A stretch of DNA of 8,053 bases. Source: Bifidobacteriaceae bacterium. GTDB taxonomy: Bacteria > Actinomycetota > Actinomycetes > Actinomycetales > WQXJ01. The stretch spans positions 1-8,053 of the forward strand of contig JAIRNM010000246.1 in assembly GCA_031258055.1 (NCBI GenBank), in the 5' to 3' direction. Under the pieces are notes generated by a model. That model saw nothing but the letters and a program-made list of their open reading frames with translations, had not been told where the DNA came from and searched no databases. Below, in pieces: positions 1 through 6,605 of this stretch (positions within the stretch are counted from its first letter, which is position 1; the number at the start of each line of letters is the position of its first letter). Both the position numbers and the translations under genes were made by a program.

Positions 1-465
1 CTCGTCGCGAAGCAACCTGATCGCCTCATCTTTGCTGAGCCCGCCAATTTCAACGTCGGCTACGCTGGCGCCCTTCGGCACACGATTGGCGAAGTAGTAC
101 GAGGCACCCGCGTAGCCCGCGCCCAAGACCACCAAGGCGATAGCCACCGGCCAAATCCAAAAGTGCCGCCTCCGGCCAGTTTTCCCCGGCCTCCCCGGCC
201 GACCGCCCCGGCCTAACGGCAGCGGTTTGGTGTCATGGTGGGTCGCGGCTGGCGGGAAGGACACCGGCAACTCGCCCGTGTCCGGCTCGGCGGACTGGCG
301 CCAGTGGTTCGGCGGGGCCCCACCCGGCGCGCGGTGAAAAACCGGTCTCCTCATGGGAGCAGTGGGCGCCGGGAAATCCGAAGCCGGGGCGGCGGCATCG
401 GGAAAGTTCGGGGCAGGCCGACCCGGCCATCCCCGTTCGAGGCGGTCTTGTTCATCTTGGGCCAC
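1..465 (-). CDS. Bitopic membrane protein with PG-binding (VanW-type) outer domain, C-terminus cut by window edge
   Basis: The frame is open from a GTG at 465 to the window edge (155 codons seen). The start is fixed by a GGAGG at 473-477, 7 nt upstream. Residues 1-101 are a Pro/Ala/Gly-rich, probably disordered cytoplasmic region that becomes strongly basic just before the membrane (Arg/Lys/Gly at about 85-100). Residues 102-125 form one hydrophobic helix (FWIWPVAIALVVLGAGYAGA...), followed by VPKGASVADVEIGGLSKDEA. The pattern V-P-x-G-x-x-V-x-x-V-x-I-G-G-L-x-x-x-E-A is typical of the first strand-helix of the peptidoglycan-binding PG_binding_4 domain, found in actinobacterial VanW-family proteins and some L,D-transpeptidases. 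The inferred topology is N-in/C-out with a wall-facing domain. The downstream domains (VanW, G5 or YkuD) lie outside the window, so the exact family is open. The gene starts 142 nt after the membrane-protein gene ending at 608 and may have its own promoter. Confidence 0.8.
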   Translation of the reverse strand, partial: MAQDEQDRLERGWPGRPAPNFPDAAAPASDFPAPTAPMRRPVFHRAPGGAPPNHWRQSAEPDTGELPVSFPPAATHHDTKPLPLGRGGRPGRPGKTGRRRHFWIWPVAIALVVLGAGYAGASYYFANRVPKGASVADVEIGGLSKDEAIRLLRDE

Positions 466-498
466 CGATATACCTCCAGGTCTATTGGGCTTACCGCA

Positions 499-526
499 AT
501 TCTAGGTTGACCAGGGCCGTGCTGAA
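499..526 (-). promoter_or_regulatory. Possible promoter for the VanW-type gene
   Basis: On the minus strand TAGAAT (504-499; five of six match the -10 consensus) is preceded at 16 nt by a weak -35-like TTCAGC (526-521). Transcription would start about 27 nt before the GTG at 465, leaving room for its GGAGG. The -35 is poor and the call rests mainly on the -10. Read-through from the upstream operon is an alternative. Confidence 0.28.
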
Positions 527-607
527 TAACCACAGGCCGGCCACATGGACCCGGACGGCGCGAAGCGATCAATGAAGGAAAGCCGCAAGACACGCGCCGT
601 TGTGACT

Positions 608-991
608 CTACGACGGTGTTCTTGTCGCCACCGTAGAGAACCAGCGGCGCGGCCAGAATGCCGCCGCCACCGCCATTAGAGGGGCAGCAAGCGCCCAAGT
701 GAAACCGATCCAATCACCCTGAATGAGCAGGTCACCGCCGGGCCCCGGCAAGGCGGCGGCCTGCGAAGCAATGAAAGCGCCGACAGCGGCGGCGAATAGT
801 CCAAGCCAGCCCGCCCAGGCGCGGGCCGCCACCGTGCAGCCCAGGACCACAACCAAAGCCAAGACCAACCCGATGGGGAAAGTCTTAACTGGACCCAACT
901 CGATGGCTGTGCGGTGCCAGATCCCCGCCACCAGCGCGAGCACAGCACTCACCAAGCCGCTAGCCAGCGCCTTGAGGATGGAACCGGTCAC
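608..991 (-). CDS. Small four-helix membrane protein, DUF6113-like
   Basis: This is a 127-residue integral membrane protein with four predicted helices at about residues 8-25, 38-57, 60-80 and 94-113, and short polar ends. Between helices 3 and 4 is a Pro/Gly loop, LPGPGGDLLIQGDWIG. Small size, four helices and this loop resemble the actinobacterial DUF6113 family, whose function is unknown; I place it there from memory of the family's appearance, not from a search. The start is a GTG at 991 that overlaps the typA stop in a GTGA (991-988), so translation is probably coupled to typA and the gene is the last cistron of the operon. No clear transcription terminator follows the TAG stop at 608. 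A role linked to TypA is not implied by the sequence beyond the coupling. Confidence 0.8.
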   Translation of the reverse strand: MTGSILKALASGLVSAVLALVAGIWHRTAIELGPVKTFPIGLVLALVVVLGCTVAARAWAGWLGLFAAAVGAFIASQAAALPGPGGDLLIQGDWIGFTWALAAPLMAVAAAFWPRRWFSTVATRTPS

Positions 992-3045
992 GGGGCGCCA
1001 CCGGACTGAGTCCCCGGCGCCGGTGCGCCCGCCAGGCGTTCACGCTTGACACGGCCGCGGGCCTTGCCGCGACGCTCGGCTGAAAGCTCGACTTTGCGGA
1101 TCCGGGTGGTCTCCGGCGTGACCTCGACACATTCGTCCTGGGCGGCGAACTCGAGCGATTCCTCTAGGGTGAGACGGCGCGGCGGCGTCAGGCGTTCGAG
1201 TTCATCGCCAGTCGATGAGCGCATATTGGTGAGCTTCTTCTCACGCGTGATATTGACATCCATATCCTCGCCGCGCGGGTTTTCGCCCACCACCATGCCT
1301 TCGTAGACTTCCTCGGTCGGCGCGACGAAGAACGAACCGCGCTCTTGGAGGGCCATGAGGGCATAGGGCGTGGCAACGCCAGGCCGATCCGCCACCATTG
1401 AGCCGGTTGTGCGCGACTCTATTGGCCCCGCCCAGGGCTCGTAACCCTCGGCAATGGAAGAAGCTATCCCAGTGCCACGAGTCTCGGTCAAAAAGCGCGT
1501 CCGGAACGAGATCAAGCCGCGGGCCGGAACCACGAACTCCATTCGCACCCAGCCAGAACCGTGGTTCGCCATGGTGGTCATCCGGCCCTTGCGCGCGGCC
1601 ATGATTTGAGTTATCGCGCCCAGATACTCCTCCGGCGCGTCGATCGTTAACCGCTCCATCGGTTCAGCCAACTTGCCGTCAACGGTCCGAGTGACCACCT
1701 GCGGTTTGCCGACGGTCAGTTCGAATCCCTCACGCCGCATCTGTTCAACCAGCACTGCGAGCGCCAGTTCACCGCGCCCTTGGACCTCCCAGACGTCAGG
1801 CCGGTCAGTCGGCAAGACCCTGAGCGAGACGTTGCCGACCAGTTCGCGGTCCAACCGGTCTTTGACCTGCCGGGCCGTCAGTTTGTGTCCCTTGACCTTG
1901 CCCGCCAGCGGCGAGGTGTTGATGCCGATCGTCATGGAAATGGCTGGCTCGTCCACTTTGATCGTTGGCAGCGGCCGGGGGTCGTTCGGGTCGGTCAGCG
2001 TGTCACCGATCATGATTTCGGCGATCCCCGCCACCGCCACGATGTCACCCGCCTTGGCGCTGTCCGTCGGCACCCGATCCAGCGCCTCAGTCGCCAGCAG
2101 TTCGGTGATCTTGACGTTCTTGATCGAACCGTCTTGGCGCACCCAGGCCACGTCTTGGCCTTTGCGCAGATCGCCGTTGTAGAGGCGGAGCAAGGCCAAG
2201 CGCCCTAGGAAAGGCGAGGCGTCTAAGTTGGTGACGTGAGCTTGGAGCGGGGCTTCGGGATCATATTTCGGCGCTGGAATAGTTTCAACGATGGCCTTGA
2301 AGAGCGGTTCTAGGTCTTGGCCGTCCGGCATTTGGCCATCCTCGGGTGGCGTCAGCGAGGCTCGGCCGACTTTGGCCGCGGCGTAGATCACGGGGAAGTC
2401 CAGCACATGGTCCAAGTCGAGCGATGGATCATCCTCCGTCAGGTCACCCGCCAGCGACAGCAGCAGGTCGGTGGTCTCTGCCACGACCGCTTGGATGCGG
2501 GCGTCGGGCCGATCCACTTTGTTTACCACCAGGATGACAGGCAGCTCAGCAGCGAGGGCTTTGCGCAGAACGAAGCGGGTCTGCGGGAGCGGCCCTTCCG
2601 ACGCGTCGACCAGCAGCACCACGCCGTCTACCATCGACAGGCCTCGCTCTACCTCGCCGCCGAAGTCAGCGTGCCCGGGCGTGTCAACTACGTTGATCGT
2701 TATGGCGCCAGTGGCCCGTGCGGTCGTCCCAGCTTCAGCGCCACTCCCCGGGCTTGTCCCGGCCCCGGCCCCGGCTGCTAGCTCAGCCGCCTGGTTGTTG
2801 ACGGCGTCTAAACCGGTGCCAGTGCCCCGATAATGCACGGACGTGTTCTTGGCTAGGATCGTGATGCCCTTTTCCCGTTCCAAGTCGCCCGAGTCGAGGG
2901 CTCTTTCCGCCACATGTTCGTGCGATCCGAAGGCGCCGGTCTGCCAGAGCATGGCGTCTACCAGGGTCGTTTTCCCGTGGTCCACATGTGCCACAATCGC
3001 CACATTGCGTAGGTCGGGCCGCACCGCGGTGGTCGCCATAGTCAA
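988..3045 (-). CDS. typA: Ribosome-associated translational GTPase TypA/BipA
   Basis: TypA (BipA) is an EF-G-like GTPase that binds the 70S ribosome and helps assembly and stress adaptation. The G domain shows G1 AHVDHGKTT (residues 19-27), switch [11 protein letters not shown] (59-68), G3 DTPGHADF (121-128), and G4 NKVD (175-178). Beta-barrel, EF-G III/V-like and C-terminal domains follow and end in a basic tail. Between switch I and G3, about residues 73-113 (DNA about 2707-2829) form a Gly/Ala/Thr-rich insert absent from typical TypA. This helps explain a length of 685 residues, against roughly 610-640 usual. The start is uncertain. A TTG at 3045 sits 5 nt after GAGGGGA (3051-3057), while an in-frame ATG at 3039 begins the MATTAV... 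form but is 11 nt away. The gene starts 14 nt after trmD and overlaps the next gene by 4 nt, so it sits in one operon with both. Confidence 0.97.
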   Translation of the reverse strand: MTMATTAVRPDLRNVAIVAHVDHGKTTLVDAMLWQTGAFGSHEHVAERALDSGDLEREKGITILAKNTSVHYRGTGTGLDAVNNQAAELAAGAGAGTSPGSGAEAGTTARATGAITINVVDTPGHADFGGEVERGLSMVDGVVLLVDASEGPLPQTRFVLRKALAAELPVILVVNKVDRPDARIQAVVAETTDLLLSLAGDLTEDDPSLDLDHVLDFPVIYAAAKVGRASLTPPEDGQMPDGQDLEPLFKAIVETIPAPKYDPEAPLQAHVTNLDASPFLGRLALLRLYNGDLRKGQDVAWVRQDGSIKNVKITELLATEALDRVPTDSAKAGDIVAVAGIAEIMIGDTLTDPNDPRPLPTIKVDEPAISMTIGINTSPLAGKVKGHKLTARQVKDRLDRELVGNVSLRVLPTDRPDVWEVQGRGELALAVLVEQMRREGFELTVGKPQVVTRTVDGKLAEPMERLTIDAPEEYLGAITQIMAARKGRMTTMANHGSGWVRMEFVVPARGLISFRTRFLTETRGTGIASSIAEGYEPWAGPIESRTTGSMVADRPGVATPYALMALQERGSFFVAPTEEVYEGMVVGENPRGEDMDVNITREKKLTNMRSSTGDELERLTPPRRLTLEESLEFAAQDECVEVTPETTRIRKVELSAERRGKARGRVKRERLAGAPAPGTQSGGAP

Positions 3046-3059
3046 GATTGTCCCCTCAG

Positions 3060-3986
3060 TTAGTCGTCCAATTTGGCAAATAGGTCGGGCCTCATCTGAC
3101 GGGTTCGACGCATCGCTTGTTCACGCCGCCACGCGGCGATCTTGCCATGGTGGCCGGACAGGGCCACCGCTGGAACGTCCAGCCCGCGCCAAGTCGGCGG
3201 TTTAGTGTAGACCGGGTATTCGAGCAGCCCCGGGTCGGCGTGCGATTCTTCCACTAGCGACTCGGCGTTGCCAAGCACGCCGGGAATCAAGCGCGTGATC
3301 GCTTCAATCATCACCAGTGCGGCGACCTCCCCGCCGGCCAGCACGTAGTCGCCGATCGACAGTTCCTCGACCTGGACCTCGGGCCGTTCATGGTAGTGAA
3401 GAGCTACCCGGGCGTCGATCCCCTCATAGCGCCCACAGGCGAATATCAGCCGGTGCGCCTGGGCTAAGCGCGCCGCCGCGGTCTGGTCAAAGATATTGCC
3501 CGATGCCGTCGGTATCACCAGCCGCACCGCCGACGAAGCCTCACTGGGAACCGGTTGAACGACCGGCTCCGGCTGTGCCTGGGCGGCGGCAGCTTCGCTC
3601 CCACCGGCCCGAACGCGGCAAGAAGGCACCGCGGGCGCGCCTGGCAGACTATCCTTCGATACTCCCCTGGCCCTGGTCGCGATGCTTGGGCTGGCGGCAT
3701 CGGACATCGCGTGATCGGGGGGAACGCCAACCGCGCCCGTCGGCGGACCGGCCGCCCTTGTGTCAAGCAGAGCGTCGATGGCGCGACCCCACGGCTCCGG
3801 CTTCATGACCATCCCGACACCGCCGCCATAGGGCGTGTCGTCCACCGTCCGGTGCCGGTCCGTGGTCCATTGGCGCAGGTCATGGACACGCAAGTGAACT
3901 ATCCCGGACTCCGTCGCTTTGCCGAGCAGAGATAGCCGGGCGGGGGCGAGGTATTCCGGAAAAATCGTGATGACGTCTATTTCCAT
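3060..3986 (-). CDS. trmD: tRNA (guanine-37-N1)-methyltransferase TrmD
   Basis: TrmD is a SPOUT-class, SAM-dependent dimeric enzyme that makes m1G37 next to the anticodon and so prevents +1 frameshifting. The N-terminus [13 protein letters not shown], the motif [17 protein letters not shown] (residues 49-65), [11 protein letters not shown] with the catalytic Asp, and the knot segment [10 protein letters not shown] are all present. The C-terminal domain ends [11 protein letters not shown]. About residues 78-153 (DNA about 3528-3755) are an Ala/Pro/Ser-rich insert where most TrmD proteins have only a short linker, giving 308 residues against about 230-260. I place the start at the ATG at 3986 because family homology begins there. 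A GTG at 4004, in a GTGA overlap with the rimM stop, would add six residues (MKRCEG) and is a real alternative through translational coupling. GAGGGA lies directly against the ATG, closer than ideal. Confidence 0.96.
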   Translation of the reverse strand: MEIDVITIFPEYLAPARLSLLGKATESGIVHLRVHDLRQWTTDRHRTVDDTPYGGGVGMVMKPEPWGRAIDALLDTRAAGPPTGAVGVPPDHAMSDAASPSIATRARGVSKDSLPGAPAVPSCRVRAGGSEAAAAQAQPEPVVQPVPSEASSAVRLVIPTASGNIFDQTAAARLAQAHRLIFACGRYEGIDARVALHYHERPEVQVEELSIGDYVLAGGEVAALVMIEAITRLIPGVLGNAESLVEESHADPGLLEYPVYTKPPTWRGLDVPAVALSGHHGKIAAWRREQAMRRTRQMRPDLFAKLDD

Positions 3987-4000
3987 TCCCTCACATCGCT

Positions 4001-4561
4001 TCACTTCGCTGGCTTTTCCGGCCGGGCCGCTACCAGACCCGCTGGCGGATCGATCACGATCTGTCCCCGCTCCAAGTCAACCTCTGGCACCAAGGCTTTC
4101 ACCAGCGGCACCAGTGCCGTGCTCCCGTCCGGTTGGAGGATTTTCAGAAGGTCCTGTCCGGGCAGCGAAGACACTCCTGTCACAGTGCCGACCGCGCTGC
4201 CGTCCGGCAGAACCACTCGGACGCCTCGCAACTGGGCCGGGTACCAGGCGTCTGGCTCCTCGAACGGGTCCACCTCTCCCAGCAGTCGGATGCCGCGTAA
4301 AGATTCAGCGGCGGTGCGATCGCCGATTCCTTCGAAGCCCGCGACGGCCCGCTTCGGTCCAGCCTGATACCGGCGCAGCGTTAGACGCTGGACGGGCGGC
4401 CTGTCCACCCCTGGCAGTTCGACCTCATAGCTGGAGCCAAGCTGAAATCGCTCTTCCGGGCGGTCTGTGCGCAAATCCAAGACCACGTCGCCGCTGATCC
4501 CATGAGCGCGGCCAATCACCGCTAGGACTACTCGCATCGGTTCAGCCGTTCGCTTGGCCAC
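4001..4561 (-). CDS. rimM: 16S rRNA processing / 30S maturation factor RimM
   Basis: RimM binds S19 and the 30S head and assists late maturation of 16S rRNA. The 186-residue length fits the family. The N-terminal RimM domain opens with [20 protein letters not shown], carrying the family's G-R-A-H-G-x-x-G signature, followed by RTDRPEERF. The C-terminal PRC-barrel begins near [14 protein letters not shown] and shows GQDLLKI, then [24 protein letters not shown], the usual end of the family. The chosen GTG at 4561 lies 12 nt after the khpA stop but has no clear Shine-Dalgarno. An in-frame ATG at 4537 (MRVVLAV...) matches where most homologues begin and is equally possible. The TGA stop at 4001-4003 overlaps the alternative trmD GTG. 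Confidence 0.96.
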   Translation of the reverse strand: MAKRTAEPMRVVLAVIGRAHGISGDVVLDLRTDRPEERFQLGSSYEVELPGVDRPPVQRLTLRRYQAGPKRAVAGFEGIGDRTAAESLRGIRLLGEVDPFEEPDAWYPAQLRGVRVVLPDGSAVGTVTGVSSLPGQDLLKILQPDGSTALVPLVKALVPEVDLERGQIVIDPPAGLVAARPEKPAK

Positions 4562-4573
4562 CGCCCGGACCGG

Positions 4574-4813
4574 TCAGCGGCGATCTGTTTCGACCACATC
4601 AACACGCACATCGCCGCTTGGCGACAGCGCGTTCATGACCGTCCGCAACGCCCTGGCAGTCCGGCCGCCGCGTCCAATCACACGCCCCAGATCAGGCGGA
4701 GCGACCCTGACTTCAAGGGTCTCTCCACGCCGGTTAGTCCTGGAGCGCACTTGAACGCCTTCTGGATCGTCGACTATCCCCCGCACCAAATGCTCCAACG
4801 CCCGGGCCAACAT
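4574..4813 (-). CDS. khpA: KH-domain RNA-binding protein KhpA
   Basis: This is a 79-residue single KH domain. The hallmark GxxG loop is G47-R48-G49-G50 inside GRVIGRGGRTARALRTV, preceded by the LEVRVAPPDLG strand-turn typical of KhpA. KhpA, often paired with KhpB/Jag, is a small RNA chaperone that binds many transcripts. In Gram-positive bacteria its gene is commonly placed between rpsP and rimM, as here. The ATG at 4813 shares one base with the rpsP stop (TGATG, 4815-4811), and a GGAGG at 4818-4822 inside the rpsP 3' end gives a good ribosome binding site, so expression should be coupled to S16. Confidence 0.95.
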   Translation of the reverse strand: MLARALEHLVRGIVDDPEGVQVRSRTNRRGETLEVRVAPPDLGRVIGRGGRTARALRTVMNALSPSGDVRVDVVETDRR

Positions 4814-5565
4814 CAGGCCTCCGGCGACTTAGTGCCAGCGGCAGGCGACTCAGAAGTGTCGACCGGTTTGTCCACCGCAGCCGTATCGGCTGCTTTGTCG
4901 GCATCAGCCGGCTCAGCCGACTGCTTCGCGTCAGCCGTGTCGGCGGAGGTAGCGGGGTCAGCGGAGCCTTCGACGTCAGCGGAGTCCGCGGCCTCGGCAG
5001 CGGGGCTCGGGTCCCCGGCAGATTCGGCCCGACTCGCTGCGGCGGGGTTCGCGCCGTCAGCCGTATCGACGGCATCGGCGGATTCGGCGCTATCGGTGTC
5101 AGCGCCCGGACCATCCGCGCTCGGCTCCTGGGGCGTCGGCTCGGCGGCCTGGGCCTTTTCCCTCGCGGCCCGCTCCGCTTCCGCCTTGGCAGCGGACTGG
5201 GCGGAGACATTCTTGAGAGCTTCCGCTTCCGCCGCCTCTAACGCGGCCGCGGCCGCCTGGGCAGCGGCATGGCGCGCCGGAATCTTCAGTGCGCCCTCCT
5301 CGTAGGGCAGCCCCTTGAATTTCTGCCAGTCGCCCGTCAACTTGAGTTGAGCCAGGACCGGCTTGGTCGGTTGCGCGCCGACTGACAACCAATACTGAAC
5401 GCGGTCCGACTTGACCTCAATGTAGGAGGGGTCCTCGGTCGGGTGGTATTTGCCGATTTCTTCGATGACGCGCCCATCGCGTTTCGCGCGCGCGTCGACA
5501 ACAACAATGCGGTAGTAGGGAGCCCGGATCTTGCCCAGGCGTTTGAGCCGAATTTTTACAGCCAC
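4813..5565 (-). CDS. rpsP: 30S ribosomal protein S16 with long acidic low-complexity tail
   Basis: Residues 1-97 are a canonical S16: [20 protein letters not shown], then [19 protein letters not shown] and [19 protein letters not shown]16 binds 16S rRNA early in 30S assembly. From about residue 98 a helical, charged Ala/Glu/Lys region extends to about 140. From about 145 to 250 the sequence is almost only Ala, Ser, Asp, Glu, Thr, Pro and Gly, with recurring A-D/E-S/T-A-D units (DNA about 4816-5133). Bacterial S16 is usually 75-100 residues; actinobacterial forms are often longer, but 250 is very long. I use the GTG at 5565 because S16 homology starts exactly there and AAGGAAG lies upstream (5577-5583, 11 nt spacing). 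The open frame continues to 5724, but that part crosses the probable promoter leader. First gene of the operon. Confidence 0.96.
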   Translation of the reverse strand: MAVKIRLKRLGKIRAPYYRIVVVDARAKRDGRVIEEIGKYHPTEDPSYIEVKSDRVQYWLSVGAQPTKPVLAQLKLTGDWQKFKGLPYEEGALKIPARHAAAQAAAAALEAAEAEALKNVSAQSAAKAEAERAAREKAQAAEPTPQEPSADGPGADTDSAESADAVDTADGANPAAASRAESAGDPSPAAEAADSADVEGSADPATSADTADAKQSAEPADADKAADTAAVDKPVDTSESPAAGTKSPEA

Positions 5566-5698
5566 GGCGGCGGTTACTTCCTTTGCTTTGATTGGTCGGT
5601 GTCCGCCGCGCGGCGGCCCGTGGGGTGGGCTGACCGGACGGCAAGCTGGTAGCGCGCCAGACAGTTTGAGAGGGTCTGTCCAGTGCGGCCTCTTACGA
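5566..5698 (-). promoter_or_regulatory. GC-rich 5' leader of the rpsP operon
   Basis: If transcription starts a few bases after the -10 at 5705-5710, the leader is about 133 nt. It contains a perfect 14-bp palindrome (5603-5616, CCGCCGCGCGGCGG) that folds as a 5-bp stem with a GCGC loop. Nearby, GCCC/GGGC and GGTC/GACC complementarity could close a three-way junction just before the AAGGAAG ribosome binding site. A CAGAC/GTCTG hairpin lies near the 5' end. The pairing was done by eye and the region is GC-rich enough that chance stems are expected. No known riboswitch class is recognised. Confidence 0.35.
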
Positions 5699-5704
5699 AC
5701 AGCT

Positions 5705-5734
5705 ATTGTGCCAGAAATGCGCACTCCAACTCAA
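5705..5734 (-). promoter_or_regulatory. Probable sigma-70-type promoter of the rpsP operon
   Basis: On the minus strand TTGAGT (5734-5729) and CACAAT (5710-5705) are separated by 18 nt; each matches four of six consensus bases. The position, about 130 nt before the rpsP GTG in an otherwise gene-free spacer, fits. The -35 lies within one of two direct GCTTTGAG copies (5737-5730 and 5750-5743, period 13), which could be coincidental or an upstream binding site. Confidence 0.5.
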
Positions 5735-5967
5735 AGCCCCGGCTCAAAGCGGCCCGGACGCCACGCCCGTCGAATGATGGCCTAGGTCTTTCGGCGGCAC
5801 GCGTCTGCCACCTCGCCGCTGGTCTCAGTGCGCCTCTAACCCTCCTCAGCACAACTCGAGAAGCCAAAACTCGGCGCATTTGTCATAGTTGCGGCCTCCA
5901 AGCGACCCTGCCCACTTCCTCCGTTCCAAACGGCACCCGCAGAGGCGGCTGAGTACCGGGCCTGCTT
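5735..5967. other. Gene-free spacer upstream of the rpsP promoter
   Basis: I see no convincing gene, RNA or mobile-element remnant here. The DUF1540 gene ends at 5968. A short GCCTG-CTTT-CAGGC hairpin (5960-5973) overlaps its stop codon but has no T-run, so it is at best a weak terminator. A plus-strand open frame crossing this area has no recognisable protein features. ffh, which often precedes rpsP in Gram-positive bacteria, is not here. Confidence 0.5.
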
Positions 5968-6270
5968 TCAGGCTTCAGCGAAGGTCAGGCAGTCGGCCTT
6001 AGTTGATCCACGGACGCCCACCTGGATGGCTGGTGCGCCGCATTCCAGATCGGCGTTGTAGGTGCATTCGAGTTGCTGGCAGGCGCCGACAGCGGCGGTC
6101 AGCTGGCCAAATCCACCTTTGACGCTGAGCGGGATGAAGGTGACACAGTCGGCCTGGCCAGATGGCCCAGCGATTGTCACCGCGCCAGCGTGACAGGCGT
6201 CGGATTCGTTGTAAGCGCAGTCGGCGACCGAGCATTCGGCCACTTTCGACATCTTGGTTAGTTCAGTCAT
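5968..6270 (-). CDS. Small cysteine-rich protein with two DUF1540 motifs
   Basis: This 100-residue protein contains two copies of the DUF1540 pattern. The first has C13-x4-C18-A-Y-N-x4-C26 and then ADC42VTF; the second has C64-x4-C69-T-Y-N-x4-C77 and then ADC94LTF. Four evenly placed cysteines per copy suggest metal binding, but function and ligand are unknown for the family. No signal peptide or membrane segment is present, so it is probably cytoplasmic. The ATG at 6270 has an AGGGGAG ribosome binding site about 6 nt upstream. A longer in-frame start (TTG at 6372) would add a hydrophobic stretch, but it lacks support and would run through the probable promoter. The gene stands alone between two gene-free spacers and appears monocistronic. 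Confidence 0.88.
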   Translation of the reverse strand: MTELTKMSKVAECSVADCAYNESDACHAGAVTIAGPSGQADCVTFIPLSVKGGFGQLTAAVGACQQLECTYNADLECGAPAIQVGVRGSTKADCLTFAEA

Positions 6271-6321
6271 AAGATTCTCCCCTATTCCATATGATCGCGT
6301 TGTCCGATCAGGCTTAACAGA

Positions 6322-6350
6322 GTAATACACGACTATTATCACGATCGCAA
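6322..6350 (-). promoter_or_regulatory. Likely promoter of the DUF1540 gene
   Basis: On the minus strand TTGCGA (6350-6345) and TATTAC (6327-6322) are 17 nt apart, each matching four of six consensus bases, in an AT-rich stretch. The leader to the ATG at 6270 would be about 45 nt and includes the AGGGGAG ribosome binding site. Confidence 0.42.
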
Positions 6351-6539
6351 CCCGAGACACGGGAATTACCAAATTGGCGCTCGGAGCTTTGCCTTACCTA
6401 AATCCACTGCAATAAACCAACGCCAGTATTTCCAATAATCTCAAATTGCGTTATTGCTAACAATTGTCTCCTGCCCCCGCTAATCGAGCGCCTACGCGCT
6501 ATCTCAGTCGCCTGTTCTCGTCACCACGGTCCGGACGCC
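6351..6539. other. AT-richer gene-free spacer
   Basis: This stretch is visibly poorer in G and C than its surroundings up to about 6475, then turns GC-rich. I see no gene. A small AGCGC-CTAC-GCGCT hairpin lies at 6487-6500. The base composition could mark a junction of acquired DNA or simply a regulatory spacer. Confidence 0.45.
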
Positions 6540-6565
6540 GCGTAGGGATGACGCGTAGGGACGAC
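6540..6565. repeat. Tandem pair of 13-mers
   Basis: GCGTAGGGATGAC (6540-6552) is followed immediately by GCGTAGGGACGAC (6553-6565), 12 of 13 bases identical. It lies just outside the displaced 31-bp repeat and the large palindrome, so it may belong to the same composite element. Confidence 0.75.
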
Positions 6566-6566
6566 G

Positions 6567-6597
6567 GGGGGCAGTTCCCGGTTGGTTCTTGGCGGCG
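6567..6597. repeat. Displaced copy of the surface-protein gene 3' end (copy 1)
   Basis: It matches 6697-6727 at a constant offset of 130 bp, with 28 of 31 bases identical; the last 21 (6577-6597) are perfect. In the minus-strand frame it repeats the codons for R-Q-E-P-T-G, but one of the changes turns the TGA stop into TGC. It sits outside the functional gene. Confidence 0.85.
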
Positions 6598-6605
6598 CGC
6601 CGGGG

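Noticed and set aside
351..713. Minus-strand 120-residue frame covering the end of the membrane-protein gene and the VanW-type gene start
   Set aside because: It overlaps both supported genes in another frame, has no family features, and would hide the GTG at 465 that has a GGAGG site.
1673..2781. Long plus-strand open frames opposite typA (1673-2182, 1780-2208, 2317-2781, 2471-2833)
   Set aside because: They are antisense to a clearly conserved GTPase gene, show Ser/Arg/Pro-rich composition typical of shadow frames in GC-rich DNA, and have no recognisable domains.
3919..5305. Plus-strand frames opposite rimM, khpA and rpsP (3919-4497, 4119-4367, 4751-5305)
   Set aside because: These are mirrors of real coding sequence; the 4751-5305 frame is Ala/Ser-rich only because it is antisense to the low-complexity S16 tail.
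5566..5724. N-terminal extension of S16 to 5724
   Set aside because: S16 homology starts exactly at the GTG at 5565 after AAGGAAG; the extension is Pro/Arg-rich, and the probable transcription start lies inside it.
5735..5967. A possible tRNA or small RNA gene in the spacer before rpsP
   Set aside because: I could not assemble a cloverleaf, a T-loop GTTCRAN motif in context, or a stable hairpin with a T-run.
6271..6372. N-terminal extension of the DUF1540 protein with a hydrophobic stretch, which could look like a signal anchor
   Set aside because: It would start at a TTG without a ribosome binding site and run through the likely promoter, while the ATG at 6270 has a strong AGGGGAG and matches where the first Cys motif is expected.
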